Shown piece after piece: positions 1-10,710 of a stretch of DNA of 64,000 nucleotides; position 1 is the first letter of the stretch; every line of letters begins with the position of its first letter. Made by a program: the position numbers and the translations under genes. The notes under the pieces were generated by a model, which was not told the DNA's origin, ran no database searches, and worked only from the letters and a program-made list of their open reading frames with translations. Origin of the DNA: Staphylococcus haemolyticus (GTDB taxonomy: Bacteria > Bacillota > Bacilli > Staphylococcales > Staphylococcaceae); assembly GCF_006094395.1 (NCBI RefSeq), contig NZ_CP035291.1, positions 992,001 to 1,056,000 on the forward strand, read 5' to 3'.

Positions 1-738
1 CTTGTTAGACCTGACTTGTCTGCATCTAAAATCGCAACGTTTATTCGACGCGATATATTTGAACAAACTGGTTTAACTTCTTCTGCAGGTGTATCTTATA
101 ATAAATTTTTAGCAAAATTAGCAAGTGGTATGAATAAGCCTAATGGCATGAAGGTTATCGATTATAATAATGTAAACGATATTTTAATGAATCTAGATAT
201 TGGTGACTTTCCAGGTGTGGGTAAAGCGTCGAAAAAAGTCATGCATAACCATGATATTTATACAGGTAAAGATTTGTATGATAAAACTGAATTTGAATTA
301 ATACGTTGGTTCGGAAAAAGAGGTCGTGGCTTATATCTTAAAGCGCGAGGAATTGATCATAGTGAAGTAAAAGCAACGAGAGTGCGTAAATCTGTGGGTA
401 CTGAACGAACATTTTCAACTGATGTGAATGATGATGAAGAAATTTTACAAAAAATATGGGAACTATCTGGCAAGACAGCAGAACGTTTATCCAAGTTACA
501 AAAATCAGGTAGTACGGTAACAGTTAAATTAAAAACTTATCAATATGAAACATTTTCTAAACAAAGAAGTTTAAGAGAGGCAGTAAGTAGAGATATTGAT
601 ATATATAATGTAGCTTATGATTTGTATAATGATTTGAAGGATCCTGATGTTCCAATAAGGTTAATCGGTGTAACGGTTGGCAATTTAGAACAGTCAACAT
701 ATGAGAATATGACGATTTATGATTTTATAGAAAGATAA
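1..738 (+). CDS. dinB: DNA polymerase IV, C-terminal part (5' truncated by window)
   Basis: Y-family translesion DNA polymerase that copies past damaged bases at the cost of errors. The reading frame is open from base 1, so the gene starts upstream of the window and the N-terminal catalytic carboxylates are not visible. The 245 residues seen begin in the late palm ([21 protein letters not shown]), continue through the thumb helix-hairpin-helix ([12 protein letters not shown]) and the little-finger domain, and end at YDFIER. The match to staphylococcal DinB is close along the whole visible length. A weak hairpin follows the stop, shared with the convergent exonuclease gene. Identity is firm; only the truncation is a limit. 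Confidence 0.96.
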   Translation, partial: LVRPDLSASKIATFIRRDIFEQTGLTSSAGVSYNKFLAKLASGMNKPNGMKVIDYNNVNDILMNLDIGDFPGVGKASKKVMHNHDIYTGKDLYDKTEFELIRWFGKRGRGLYLKARGIDHSEVKATRVRKSVGTERTFSTDVNDDEEILQKIWELSGKTAERLSKLQKSGSTVTVKLKTYQYETFSKQRSLREAVSRDIDIYNVAYDLYNDLKDPDVPIRLIGVTVGNLEQSTYENMTIYDFIER

Positions 739-795
739 AAAGGTTCATGATGACATTAGCAATTAAACTAAACCAGTAATTGCAATTCATGTGGG

Positions 796-1347
796 TTAAC
801 CTTTATCTTTTAAATTTTTGCCATAAATTTGGAGCATACTTTGTAAATTGTCATAGTGTTTTAATAATCTAAACGTAATCATTGCACATGCTTTAGCATC
901 GTTGAGTGCATCATGATGACCGTGAAAATCTAATTTATAATGTTTCATTAAATGTTTTAGTCCGTAACGATATGCATCAATTGTACGTTTAGCAAGTTGA
1001 TATGAACAGAAATAAATCATGGAGGGTGTTTCTATATTTAACTGTTTTAAACTTTGATGAAGTACATTCATATCAAAAGCAGCATTATGAGCAACAACAG
1101 GTAATTTATCAATAAATTGCATCATATAGGGAAATACATATTCAAAACTGGGAGCATCGATTACGTCTTCAGGTGTAATACCATGAACCTCAATATTCGT
1201 CTGAGAGAAATAATCAAAAGGGTTAACTAAAGTATAAAAAGATTCCACAATCTCATTGTTAACTACTTTGACCATACCAACAGAGCAAATACTTGTACGT
1301 TTACCGTTTGCAGTTTCGAAGTCTAATGCAATAAAGGCATTTTCCAT
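796..1347 (-). CDS. DnaQ-like 3'-5' exonuclease (DEDDh family)
   Basis: Protein of 183 residues of the DNA polymerase III epsilon/DnaQ exonuclease superfamily. The DEDDh motifs are visible: ALDFETAN near the N terminus (Asp and Glu), HNAAFDMNVL in the middle and HHDALNDAKACA near the end with the general-base His and last Asp. I chose the ATG at 1347 because the family motif begins at once (MENAFIALDFE) and an AAGGAC ribosome site precedes it; an upstream in-frame extension to 1461 lacks family similarity and contains the ferritin terminator palindrome. No helicase or BRCT domain is fused, so this is a stand-alone exonuclease. Its exact DNA or RNA substrate cannot be told from sequence. Confidence 0.85.
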   Translation of the reverse strand: MENAFIALDFETANGKRTSICSVGMVKVVNNEIVESFYTLVNPFDYFSQTNIEVHGITPEDVIDAPSFEYVFPYMMQFIDKLPVVAHNAAFDMNVLHQSLKQLNIETPSMIYFCSYQLAKRTIDAYRYGLKHLMKHYKLDFHGHHDALNDAKACAMITFRLLKHYDNLQSMLQIYGKNLKDKG

Positions 1348-1436
1348 TCCTAACACTGTCCTTTCAAGTATTGATTCTTTTATTTTAGCTAAAAATATAA
1401 ATATTTTTCCAGAATGTTGCATTCTTAAAATAAAAT

Positions 1437-1464
1437 AGAGTGGAAATGAATTCATTTCCACTCC
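1437..1464 (-). terminator. Terminator of ftnA (26-bp perfect palindrome)
   Basis: A perfect inverted repeat (arms 1438-1450 and 1451-1463, GAGTGGAAATGAA and its complement) lies 127 bases past the ferritin stop on the minus strand and is followed there by a T-rich run. It also sits just upstream of the exonuclease start. Confidence 0.7.
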
Positions 1465-1590
1465 AGTTATATTTATGAGTATTGAGAATAGCTAGCATCA
1501 TACCTTTTTGTGCATGTTAGTTACTTACAATTTACTAAGCAAGCACTAAAAATCATTTGTCTCAATCATAATTAAAACTTGAGATAAAAG

Positions 1591-2091
1591 TTATTCTTCA
1601 TCAAATGAACGAGCTGCTAATTCTTTTTCATATAAATATAAAGTATTGCAGTCATCGCCAATACGGTTTAAATAATCAATATGTGTTTCAAATGTTGATT
1701 CTTCTTCAACTTGCTCATCTAAGAACCAGTTTAAGAAAGAAATCGTAGCATAGTCTTTATCTTTTTGAGCTATTTCAGATAAATTGTAAAAACGACGAGT
1801 AACATCTTGTTCCTGTGCTAATCCATCTTTAAATGTTTCAAGGATAGATTTAAATTCAGTTTTAGGAGCTGGTATTGATTTAAATTCAGCATGTTCACCA
1901 CGATCGTTGATATAATCATAGATTTTTTTACCGTGGAAACGTTCTTCTTTAGCTTGTTGGATATAGAAGTTAGCGAAACCTTCATATGAAGCATCATCGC
2001 AATAAGCAGCCATTGCCATATAAGCATGAGCTGCGAAATATTCATGGTTCATTTGATCATTAAGTGCTTCTAACAAGTCTTTACTTAGCAT
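1591..2091 (-). CDS. ftnA: Non-haem ferritin
   Basis: Cytosolic iron-storage ferritin of 166 residues, the same length as S. aureus FtnA. It oxidises Fe(II) and stores ferric mineral in a 24-subunit shell. The four-helix bundle carries ferroxidase ligands in [13 protein letters not shown], in the KEERFHG motif (E-x2-H type) and in [17 protein letters not shown] further on. The start [11 protein letters not shown] at 2091 has a good AGAGGTGA ribosome site; a longer in-frame reading to 2142 is not family-like. A PerR-box-like palindrome lies about 85 bases upstream (2176-2190), which matches known PerR control of ftnA in S. aureus. Divergent from murT. Confidence 0.96.
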   Translation of the reverse strand: MLSKDLLEALNDQMNHEYFAAHAYMAMAAYCDDASYEGFANFYIQQAKEERFHGKKIYDYINDRGEHAEFKSIPAPKTEFKSILETFKDGLAQEQDVTRRFYNLSEIAQKDKDYATISFLNWFLDEQVEEESTFETHIDYLNRIGDDCNTLYLYEKELAARSFDEE

Positions 2092-2175
2092 AATTAAGTC
2101 ACCTCTATTAAAAATTTTATAATTGATTTTGACTTTGTTCATTAAGAGTATAACAAATCTATTCTCATTAGTAAA

Positions 2176-2190
2176 TAATAATTATTATAA
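2176..2190. promoter_or_regulatory. PerR box upstream of ftnA
   Basis: TAATAATTATTATAA matches the S. aureus PerR consensus TTATAATTATTATAA at 14 of 15 positions. It lies in the ftnA/murT divergent promoter region. ftnA is a known PerR target in S. aureus, and a perR gene is encoded at 33677-34129. Confidence 0.75.
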
Positions 2191-2286
2191 TCTAGAATGT
2201 AACTTGTTATTTTTAATTGAGAATGTTTTTTGTTATACCCTTTACGTGTTATAATTATTCAAGTGATTTATATGAGGAGGAAGCAC

Positions 2287-3597
2287 ATGAGACAATGGAC
2301 TGCAACGCACTTAGCGAAATTGGCTCGTAAGGCTAGTATCGCTGCTGGGAAAAAAGGTACAGATTTACCTGGACAAGTTGCCCGCAAAGTGGATCAAAAT
2401 ATATTAAGAAAATTAGCTGCACAAGTAGATGACATCGTTTTTATTAGTGGGACTAATGGTAAAACGACGACATCTAATCTTATAGGACATACATTAAAAG
2501 CAAATCATATTGATATTATACATAATAATGAAGGTGCTAATATGGCAGCAGGCATCACATCTGCCTTTATCATGCAAAGCACTAAAAATACTAAAGTAGC
2601 GGTTATTGAAATCGATGAAGGATCTATTCCTCGAGTTTTAAAAGAAGTCACTCCATCAATGATGATATTTACTAATTTCTTCCGTGATCAAATGGATCGC
2701 TTTGGCGAAATAGATATAATGGTAAATAACATAGCTAAGTCAATTAGTAATAAAGGAATTAAATTGTTACTCAATGCGGATGATCCTTTTGTAAGTCGAC
2801 TTAAAATAGCTAGTGACTCTATCGTTTATTATGGTATGAAAGCACACGCGCATGAGTTTGAACAAAGTACTATGAATGAGAGTAAGTATTGCCCAAATTG
2901 TGGCAAATTATTAGTATACGATTACATTCATTATAATCAAATCGGTCATTACCATTGTTCATGTGGATTCAAACGTGAATTACCTAAATATGAAGTTTCA
3001 TCATTCACAGTATCTCCGTTCTTAGCATTAAATATAAATGAAACAACATTTAACATGAAAATTGCCGGAGACTTCAACGCTTATAATGCATTAGCTGCCT
3101 ATACTGTGTTGAGAGAATTAGGACTCAATGATGAGTCTATTCGAATTGGTTTCGAATCATATACTTCAGATAATGGTCGTATGCAATATTTCAAACTTGA
3201 TCATAAAGAAGCCATGATTAATTTAGCTAAGAATCCTGCAGGTATGAATGCTAGTTTATTAGTAGGAGAACAGTTAGTAGGTAAAAAAGTATATGTCATT
3301 AGTCTAAATGATAATGCAGCTGATGGTCGTGATACTTCTTGGATTTATGATGCCGATTTCGAGAAATTAAGCGAACAAAATATTGAAACGATTATTGTTA
3401 CAGGGACTCGAGCTGAAGAATTACAATTACGTCTGAAATTAGCCGAAGTAAATGTTCCAATTATACTTGTAAAAGATATTTATAAAGCAACTGCGATGAC
3501 AATGAATTATGAAGGTTTCACGGTAGCTATTCCTAACTACACATCTTTATCTCCAATGTTAGAACAACTTAATCGTTCATTTAAAGGAGGGCAATAA
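2287..3597 (+). CDS. murT: Lipid II isoglutaminyl synthase, subunit MurT
   Basis: Mur-ligase-like subunit of the MurT-GatD complex that amidates the D-Glu of lipid II to D-isoglutamine, a step needed for peptidoglycan cross-linking and beta-lactam resistance. The protein has 436 residues. The ATP P-loop GTNGKTTT is at about 55-62; a Cys4 zinc ribbon is inserted in the middle domain (C202, C205, C224, C226); the C-terminal DUF1727 domain carries DGRDTSW with the catalytic Asp at 349, as in S. aureus MurT. The ATG at 2287 follows a strong GAGGAGG site; an upstream in-frame ATG extension is not family-like. gatD starts 2 bases after the stop, so the pair is translationally coupled. Confidence 0.97.
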   Translation: MRQWTATHLAKLARKASIAAGKKGTDLPGQVARKVDQNILRKLAAQVDDIVFISGTNGKTTTSNLIGHTLKANHIDIIHNNEGANMAAGITSAFIMQSTKNTKVAVIEIDEGSIPRVLKEVTPSMMIFTNFFRDQMDRFGEIDIMVNNIAKSISNKGIKLLLNADDPFVSRLKIASDSIVYYGMKAHAHEFEQSTMNESKYCPNCGKLLVYDYIHYNQIGHYHCSCGFKRELPKYEVSSFTVSPFLALNINETTFNMKIAGDFNAYNALAAYTVLRELGLNDESIRIGFESYTSDNGRMQYFKLDHKEAMINLAKNPAGMNASLLVGEQLVGKKVYVISLNDNAADGRDTSWIYDADFEKLSEQNIETIIVTGTRAEELQLRLKLAEVNVPIILVKDIYKATAMTMNYEGFTVAIPNYTSLSPMLEQLNRSFKGGQ

Positions 3598-3599
3598 AT

Positions 3600-4319
3600 A
3601 TGAATGAATTAACCGTTTATCATTTTATGTCAGATAAATTAAATTTATATAGTGATATAGGAAATATTATTGCACTCAAACAAAGAGCAAAGAAACGTGG
3701 TATTCAATTAAATGTAGTAGAAGTTAACCAAACTGAAGGTGTGACGCTTGATAATTGTGATATATTCTTTATCGGCGGTGGCAGTGATAGAGAACAAAGT
3801 ATTGCTACTAAGGAATTAAGCAAGATAAAGACTACACTTAAAGATGCTATTGAAGATGGTATGCCAGGATTAACGATTTGTGGTGGTTATCAATTTTTAG
3901 GAACAAAATATATTACGCCTGATGGAACTGAACTTGAAGGTTTAGGTATCTTAGATTTCTATACTGAGTCACGAACTGAACGATTAACTGGTGATATAGT
4001 AATCGAGAGTGACACATTTGGAACGATAGTCGGCTTCGAGAATCACGGTGGTCGTACACATCATAATTTTGGTACGTTAGGACACGTTACGGTTGGTTAC
4101 GGTAATAATGATGATGATAAACAAGAAGGTATTCATTATAAAAATTTATTAGGAACATATTTACATGGACCTATCCTTCCAAAGAATCATGAACTGACTG
4201 ATTATTTATTAGAAAAAGCCTGCGAACGTAAAGGTATACCTTTTGAACCTAAACAATTAGATAACACTGAAGAAGAAGCAGCTAAACGAGTTATTATAGA
4301 AAGATCATCAAAAAAGTAA
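3600..4319 (+). CDS. gatD: Lipid II isoglutaminyl synthase, glutaminase subunit GatD
   Basis: Class I glutamine amidotransferase of 239 residues that releases ammonia from glutamine and passes it to MurT. The catalytic nucleophile lies in [12 protein letters not shown] (Cys94) and the catalytic His in GTYLHG (His189), the same positions as in S. aureus GatD. It lies directly after murT with an AAAGGAGGGCAATAA ribosome site inside the end of murT. The operon ends at a strong bidirectional terminator (4338-4385). Confidence 0.97.
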   Translation: MNELTVYHFMSDKLNLYSDIGNIIALKQRAKKRGIQLNVVEVNQTEGVTLDNCDIFFIGGGSDREQSIATKELSKIKTTLKDAIEDGMPGLTICGGYQFLGTKYITPDGTELEGLGILDFYTESRTERLTGDIVIESDTFGTIVGFENHGGRTHHNFGTLGHVTVGYGNNDDDKQEGIHYKNLLGTYLHGPILPKNHELTDYLLEKACERKGIPFEPKQLDNTEEEAAKRVIIERSSKK

Positions 4320-4337
4320 CAAATATAATAAGCAATT

Positions 4338-4385
4338 AAAAATGACGTACCGGATCTATAGAATTTTCCAGTACGTCATTTTTTA
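4338..4385. terminator. Bidirectional terminator between gatD and FUSC gene
   Basis: Stem AAAAATGACGTAC (4338-4350) pairs with GTACGTCATTTTT (4371-4383). A-run and T-run flank it, so it can serve both gatD (+) and the convergent FUSC gene (-), whose stop codon lies at its right edge. Confidence 0.85.
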
Positions 4386-5372
4386 TTTGTCATTATATCT
4401 ACTATCTAATAATTTATAGATTAGAAGTATTTCATAAATAACATGACTTTTGATTTGATTCTGATCAAATTCTTCTAAGCGTTTGACAGAAGATTTAAGT
4501 GTTGATGCAGATGAGCGGTGAGGTTCAAAATGATTGCTTTTGATAATATTATTGACGCTATTACTAATTTTAATAATAGCTATCTTTTCCTCAGGCGTAA
4601 AAACTAAATGTATGTGCTTAGGTAAATATATAATATTTGATAGGTGAGTAGCCAGTAATCTATCGATATAGGAACGGTTCGAAATATTTTTTAATCGTTT
4701 CCATTCATCTTCTTTGTTTTTATGATAACGTAATTCGTCTTTTTGATAACCGGTTAAAGTTTCAGTCTTGTTTATAACACCCATCAACTTATTTAAAAGA
4801 TCATTACTATGATCAGAATCAAATTTTCCTAATAATAATTCGTTACATCTTGAAGAGAACAACTCATACATTTTATATTCAGATTGCGTTAAATTATCTT
4901 CAATTTGTTGATAATATTTAGGAGGCAGAACTATAAAATTGACCAATCCTGCTGTAACCAAACCGATTAATGCAGTTAATAACCTTGAAAAAAAGTTGAA
5001 TAAATAGGCGTCGTGTATGCCAGGAATCATGGCAACTGATGTTAACACCGCAACAGTAGTACCAACTTGTAAGTTTAATTTAGTACAAACTAAGATAGTA
5101 AAAAGTGCACTGAACGTATACGTTAAAGCCGATGGGTCACCAAAAATAAAAGTAAAAAGTACAGCAAATAGTGCACCAATTACAGTTGCGGGCAATCTTC
5201 TATAACCTTTTTTTAATGATGCCTTTGCAGTAGGTTCGATAGTTACAATAGCAGTTAATATAGCGAAGATTGGAGTGAGATCAAGCATTAAACAAAATAG
5301 CGATGTTAAAAAGGTTGCTAAGCCAGTTTTGATTGTTCTCGCTCCTATAATTTTCTTGTACCATTTATCCAT
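4383..5372 (-). CDS. FUSC/aromatic-acid-exporter family membrane protein (DUF939-type)
   Basis: Integral membrane protein of 329 residues. The N-terminal half holds about six hydrophobic segments (e.g. [52 protein letters not shown]) and the C-terminal half is a soluble, helical cytosolic domain. This is the layout of the aromatic acid exporter/FUSC (ArAE_1) family. The substrate is unknown. I chose ATG 5372 ([17 protein letters not shown]) because the conserved region starts there and a GAGAGG site precedes it. A second, divergent family member is encoded at 29550-30644. Function should be called only as putative transporter. Confidence 0.8.
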   Translation of the reverse strand: MDKWYKKIIGARTIKTGLATFLTSLFCLMLDLTPIFAILTAIVTIEPTAKASLKKGYRRLPATVIGALFAVLFTFIFGDPSALTYTFSALFTILVCTKLNLQVGTTVAVLTSVAMIPGIHDAYLFNFFSRLLTALIGLVTAGLVNFIVLPPKYYQQIEDNLTQSEYKMYELFSSRCNELLLGKFDSDHSNDLLNKLMGVINKTETLTGYQKDELRYHKNKEDEWKRLKNISNRSYIDRLLATHLSNIIYLPKHIHLVFTPEEKIAIIKISNSVNNIIKSNHFEPHRSSASTLKSSVKRLEEFDQNQIKSHVIYEILLIYKLLDSRYNDK

Positions 5373-5496
5373 ATGATAAATCCTCTCGTTGTACGAAAAT
5401 AACAATTAAAATTTTATCTTTTGAACAGAAATTATTTTGCGCTTCATTTTTTGTATGTTTAGTATATCAAAATTTTTTTGGTATAATAAGATGTAA

Positions 5497-6276
<780 letters not shown>

Positions 6277-6330
6277 TTTCATATTAAACTAATATTAATT
6301 AAAAATTCGATATCTAAAATATATATAATG

Positions 6331-6376
6331 AAAACCAGTAAAATGAGATGACAACGCTCATTTACTGGTTTTTTAG
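6331..6376 (+). terminator. Terminator of map
   Basis: AAAACCAGTAAAATGAG pairs with CTCATTTACTGGTTTT, followed by TTTT. An A-run on the other side could also help the convergent SDR gene. Confidence 0.85.
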
Positions 6377-6400
6377 TTTATACTAGTTAGTTTTATAAAG

Positions 6401-7258
6401 TTATTTACCTAATAATTTATAGACTTGTTTCTGCTGTTGTTTGCCATCTGGGTCTAGTTTGATTTTAATATTTGTGAAAGTTTCAGACCAATCAGACGTA
6501 CGAGTTCTAATAGGTGGTTCTTTCATTTCAATTGTTTTTAAAATGACTTGCGCAACTTCATGTGTACTTTGAGAAGCATCATGCCCATAATTTTCTTTAA
6601 TATCACTAACATATGAATTGTATAAGTGCGTATATTCATCTTCTTGTATGCCACCAGTTTGAGTTAGGTGGTTCATAATGTTGGGCATAAATTCAGATTG
6701 TATGCCACCGGGTTCAATAATAGTAAATTTAATATTGAATTCAGGTTGAATATAACTTGCTAAAGATTCTGTATAACCTTCAACACCAAACTTAGCGGCA
6801 CAATATATTTCATTGAAAGGTTGTCCAACTAGGCCTCCAACTGACGAAATATTGATAACACGACCTTCTCTTTGTGATCTCATGATTGGTAATACAGCTT
6901 TGGTCATTCGAATAACACCCATTAAATTTAAATTAAGTTGCCAATTTATTTCTTCATCTGTTGCTTGTTCTGTAGTTTTATTAAAGCCGGCGCCAGCATT
7001 GTTAATCAAAATATCTATACGACCTTCTTCTTGTATGATGAATTCAACAGCAGATTTAATACTATCTAATTTGGTTACATCCAATTCTAAAATGGTTAGG
7101 TCTACATTTCTTTTAGTCGCTTCAATTTTTAAATTCATTTGATTTTCTAAGTTACGCATCGTGGCATATACTTGAAATCCTTTTTCAGCAAGCATGAGCG
7201 ATGTTTCAAATCCTAGTCCTGATGAAGCACCAGTAACTAGAGCAATAGTTTTATTCAT
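6401..7258 (-). CDS. Short-chain dehydrogenase/reductase, classical SDR
   Basis: NAD(P)-dependent oxidoreductase of 285 residues. The Rossmann glycine motif TGASSGLG is at residues 9-16, the structural NNAG at 86-89, the catalytic Ser in NISSVGG (about 138) and the Tyr-x3-Lys pair in IYCAAK (Tyr152, Lys156). The C-terminal region with PGGIQSEF is typical of cytosolic SDRs acting on small carbonyls or alcohols, but the substrate is not predictable. The start has an AAAGGAG site. It lies between map and the nickel permease; I do not recall this gene at the equivalent place in S. aureus, so it may be a lineage-specific insertion. Confidence 0.9.
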   Translation of the reverse strand: MNKTIALVTGASSGLGFETSLMLAEKGFQVYATMRNLENQMNLKIEATKRNVDLTILELDVTKLDSIKSAVEFIIQEEGRIDILINNAGAGFNKTTEQATDEEINWQLNLNLMGVIRMTKAVLPIMRSQREGRVINISSVGGLVGQPFNEIYCAAKFGVEGYTESLASYIQPEFNIKFTIIEPGGIQSEFMPNIMNHLTQTGGIQEDEYTHLYNSYVSDIKENYGHDASQSTHEVAQVILKTIEMKEPPIRTRTSDWSETFTNIKIKLDPDGKQQQKQVYKLLGK

Positions 7259-7329
7259 ATCATAATCTCCTTTTTGAAAGTCACTAAAGTATTAACTATT
7301 CTACGAATAATGTTAAAGAAATGAATCTA

Positions 7330-8342
7330 TTAAGACCATCGTTGTTCAACTTTGCCAAATTTCCAAATTAAAGTGGAAATGAGCCAACTAATAATAAATA
7401 AAATCACTAAAATATAACCTATATTATCAAATTGTATGTTTTCAATAAATTCCCAGAAAGAACCTTTCAATTGAAGCTTATCAACTAGTATTTGTAGTAA
7501 TTCAACAGTGCCAATTAATAGCGCAGCGATAATAGATATTGCAGTAATTGTAATATTGTAATATTGTAATAAATTTTTCGAATAGGATTGAAGAATGCCC
7601 AATTATAAGCAGAAGTCATCAGTATACCGTCCAATGTATCTAGCAAACTCATACCGGCAGCGAACAATATAGGTAAAGATATTATACCTACGAATGAAAT
7701 TGCTTTCTGTGACGCACCTGAAGATAAAGCTAGCAATGAGATTTCACTAGCAGTATCAAATCCTAAACCGAATAGAAAGCCTAGTGGCAAGACATGCCAA
7801 CTATGACTAATGAATTTAAAGTATGGTCCGACCATACGAGAAACAAAGCCGCGTGTATCTAATAAATCATTTAACTTCTCATCATTAATTTTGTCTTTGC
7901 GAAACTTTAAAAATAAAGTTATTAAAGAAATTAATATCATTAGATTTAATATACCTATGAGAATTAAAAATGTTCCTGAAACGAGAGTGCCAATAATTTC
8001 ACCAATTTCTTGAAAGTGGGGTAATGCATCTTTAGCCCATTTAATTGAAATGCCTAAAAAGGCAGCCATAAAAAAGACTACTGTAGAATGTCCAATTGAG
8101 AAGTAGAAACCTACACCTAATGGATTACGTTGTTGTTGGATTAATTTACGCACTGTATTATCAATAGCAGCAATATGGTCTGCATCAAAAGCGTGTCGTA
8201 GTCCTAGTGTATAAGCAAGTAGTCCCATACCTAGTAGTAGATGATTAGTATTTGCTAAATAGAGGAGGCCAAAACCCAGAATGTGAAGTGAAATCACAAT
8301 AAGCACATAAGGAAGCCAATTAAGACGATGTGTGTTAATCAT
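7330..8342 (-). pseudogene. nixA: NiCoT-family nickel/cobalt permease, frameshifted by an 8-bp repeat
   Basis: High-affinity Ni/Co importer of the HoxN/NixA family, an eight-helix membrane protein that would feed urease or other Ni enzymes. The N-terminal 250 or so residues are intact, with the signature H-x4-D-H in GLRHAFDADHIAAIDN (His50 to His56) and FGLGFDTASEI later. After NPIRKIYYNIT the frame runs off into LLQYLLSLRY and stops at 7515. The rest of the family sequence (ITAISIIAALLIGTVELLQ onward, ending WKFGKVEQRWS) continues in another frame to 7330. The cause is visible: three tandem copies of ATTACAAT (7547-7570) where two would give one frame of 1005 bases (334 residues). It could be a true pseudogene, a slippage-switchable gene, or a sequencing error. 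Confidence 0.88.
7547..7570. repeat. Three perfect 8-bp tandem repeats inside the Ni/Co permease gene
   Basis: Units 7547-7554, 7555-7562 and 7563-7570 each read ATTGTAAT on the plus strand (ATTACAAT in the gene sense). Removing one unit joins the two open frames exactly. Because 8 is not a multiple of 3, copy number sets the reading frame: 2 or 5 copies would be in frame, 3 or 4 out. Confidence 0.95.
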
Positions 8343-8461
8343 TGATGTTACCTTCTTTCAAAAATAAATATAATTAATCATACACCTGTTTAAGTTGAAT
8401 ATAAAATTTGAGGTATAACTTACATGAATTTATATAAATTCTATAGAAATAATAAACATCG

Positions 8462-8481
8462 TACTAAAGTATGAGAGTAAG
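8462..8481 (+). promoter_or_regulatory. Candidate VraR-binding region before vraU
   Basis: The sequence holds ACTAAAGT (8463-8470), which fits the ACT-N-AGT type box described for VraR in the S. aureus vra promoter, followed by ATGAGAGTAAG. A very similar string occurs upstream of prsA (63171-63193). Assignment rests on recalled literature and similarity, not on a scan. Confidence 0.6.
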
Positions 8482-8554
8482 ATGGTCCTAGAGCCTATAT
8501 GAGTTTAAGCTATTTTAAATTATAATTGAGCTTAATCAAGGACGAGGTGGTTCT

Positions 8555-8941
8555 ATGAATTATATGGACTTATATTTACAACACTTTCTTAAAGTAGTTA
8601 TTAAACGAAACATTAATGATTACAAAATCAGTTTAGATCGTAAATTAAAGAGCATTGAAAATTATATTGAATATTTAAAAGAAAAGAAAACACAAATGAA
8701 TAAGTTGATTGACAGTTTAACTGCAACATTAGAAAATAAATATATTGATATTACTAATACGTATAATATTAAACATGCACAAGAAATTAATAATTATGAA
8801 ATTGAAGGTCTTAAAAGACAGCTTGATTTATTTGAAGCCTATTGTGCAAGAATTGAAGCGGATATTCATCGTTGCTCAAAAGAAAAGATCACAACACAAG
8901 GGCAATGTGACATAATTGAACAAATGAGTGTAGTAGCTTAA
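8555..8941 (+). CDS. vraU: VraU, first gene of the vraUTSR operon
   Basis: Cytosolic protein of 128 residues with no enzymatic motif. It is rich in Lys, Glu and Asn with long predicted helices (KLKSIENYIEYLKEKKTQMNK) and looks like a coiled-coil protein. It matches by position and length the first open reading frame of the S. aureus vra operon (orf1/vraU), whose role is unclear and appears dispensable there. A GACGAGGTGG ribosome site precedes the ATG. vraT follows after 24 bases, so it belongs to the same transcript. Confidence 0.85.
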   Translation: MNYMDLYLQHFLKVVIKRNINDYKISLDRKLKSIENYIEYLKEKKTQMNKLIDSLTATLENKYIDITNTYNIKHAQEINNYEIEGLKRQLDLFEAYCARIEADIHRCSKEKITTQGQCDIIEQMSVVA

Positions 8942-8965
8942 TTGAGAGGAATAGGGGGCGACACA

Positions 8966-9667
8966 TTGACTCGAAAATATATATCGACAGAGTTATTAAT
9001 CATATTTACGGCATTAATGATTATTGCCAATTTTTATTACATCTTTTTTGAGAAAATAGGCTACCTATTTGTATTACTTTTAGGATGTATATTAGTTTAT
9101 GTAGGCTACCTTTACTTTCATAAAGTAAGGGGTCTCTTAGCGTTTTGGATAGGTGCATTGCTTATAGCATTTACTTTATTGTCGAATAAATATACCATCA
9201 TAATATTATTTGTCTTTCTAGTTATCGTAATCATTAGATATCTCATTTTTAAGTTTAAACCTTTAAAAGTGATTGCTTCAGAAGATGAAGTTACATCACC
9301 TCAATTTATTAAACAAAAGTGGTTTGGAGAGCAACGCACACCAGTATATGTTTATAAATGGGAAGATGTACAAATTCAACATGGTGTTGGTGATATACAC
9401 ATCGATATGACAAAAGCTGCAAATATTAAAGAGAATAATACAATAGTAGTAAGACATATTTTAGGGAAAATTCAGTTAGTGGTACCATTGAATTATAATA
9501 TTAATTTACACATGGCTGCTCTATATGGAAATGCTTATTTAAATGGCCAATCTTATAAAGTTGAAAATAATCATATCCAAGTTGAAGAGAAGCCTAAAGA
9601 AGAGAATTATAATGTCAATGTTTATGTTTCAACATTCATAGGAGATGTTGAGGTGATTTACCGATGA
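8966..9667 (+). CDS. vraT: VraT, membrane regulator of the VraSR system (LiaF-like)
   Basis: LiaF-type protein of 233 residues that works with VraS to sense inhibition of cell-wall synthesis. The N-terminal third has about four membrane segments ([22 protein letters not shown] through [19 protein letters not shown]), then a soluble C-terminal domain ([34 protein letters not shown]) typical of DUF2154/LiaF. I placed the start at the TTG of 8966 ([10 protein letters not shown]) because this gives the S. aureus length and a GGGGG site lies just upstream; an in-frame TTG at 8942 is possible but not family-like. The stop overlaps vraS by four bases (ATGA). Confidence 0.95.
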   Translation: MTRKYISTELLIIFTALMIIANFYYIFFEKIGYLFVLLLGCILVYVGYLYFHKVRGLLAFWIGALLIAFTLLSNKYTIIILFVFLVIVIIRYLIFKFKPLKVIASEDEVTSPQFIKQKWFGEQRTPVYVYKWEDVQIQHGVGDIHIDMTKAANIKENNTIVVRHILGKIQLVVPLNYNINLHMAALYGNAYLNGQSYKVENNHIQVEEKPKEENYNVNVYVSTFIGDVEVIYR

Positions 9668-10710
9668 ACCACTACTTAAGAGCTATCGGTTCAATGCTTA
9701 TACTAGTTTATAGCATGTTAACCGCGTTCTTATTTATAGATAAAGTATTTGTTAATATTATCTATTTCCAAGGTATGTTTTATACTCAAATTTTTGGGAT
9801 ACCTGTTTTTCTATTTTTAAATTTAGTCATCATTTTACTTTGTATTATAGTAGGTTCAATTCTCGCATATAAAATTAATCAACAAAATCAGTGGATTAAG
9901 TCGCAAATTGAGCATGCCATTGAAGGAGAAACAGTAGGTATCAATGATCAAAACATTGAGCTCTATAACGAAACCATAGATCTTTATCAAACATTAGTTC
10001 CTCTAAATCAAGAGTTGCACCGTTTACGAATGAAAACGCAAAACTTAACTAATGAAAATTACAATATGAATGATGTCAAAGTTAAGAAAATCATTGAGAA
10101 TGAACGACAGAGATTAGCTCGCGAGTTACATGACTCTGTAAGTCAACAACTTTTTGCAGCAAGTATGATGTTATCTGCTATAAAAGAAACAAAATTAGAG
10201 GCACCGCTTGATCAACAAATACCAGTTTTAGAGAAAATGGTTCAGGAATCTCAACTTGAAATGCGCGCATTATTACTTCATTTGAGACCTTTAGGACTAA
10301 AAGATAAATCACTAGGTGAAGGTATCAAAGATTTAGTTATTGATTTGCAAAAGAAAGTGCCTATGAAAGTCATACACGATATTCAAGATTTCAAGGTTCC
10401 TAAAGGTATAGAAGATCATTTATTTAGAATTACACAAGAGGCTATATCAAATACGTTAAGACATTCTAATGGAACTAAAGTCACAGTGGAATTATTTAAC
10501 CAACAAGATTATCTATTACTTCGAATTCAAGATAATGGTAAGGGATTCAATGTTGACGAGAAATTAGAACAAAGTTATGGATTAAAAAATATGAGAGAAC
10601 GCGCATTAGAAATTGGTGCGACATTCCATATTGTTTCGTTACCGGATTCTGGAACGAGAATAGAAGTTAAAGCACCATTAAATAGGGAGGATGATAATAA
10701 TGACGATTAA
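9664..10710 (+). CDS. vraS: Sensor histidine kinase VraS
   Basis: NarL/LiaS-class membrane histidine kinase of 348 residues that triggers the cell-wall stress regulon in response to beta-lactams and glycopeptides. Two membrane helices lie at about 8-26 and 45-68 with a very short external loop (intramembrane-sensing type). The dimerisation/phosphoacceptor motif [18 protein letters not shown] places the phosphorylated His at 156, as in S. aureus VraS. The ATPase has N ([17 protein letters not shown]) and G boxes ([16 protein letters not shown]). Start overlaps the vraT stop; its own 3' end overlaps vraR by 11 bases. Confidence 0.97.

Noticed and set aside
1256..1438. 60-codon plus-strand frame opposite the exonuclease gene
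   Set aside because: Antisense shadow of a real gene; no ribosome site and no family features. The same holds for other antisense frames, e.g. 5017-5205, 6813-7142, 11465-11677, 32208-32420 and 50493-50912.
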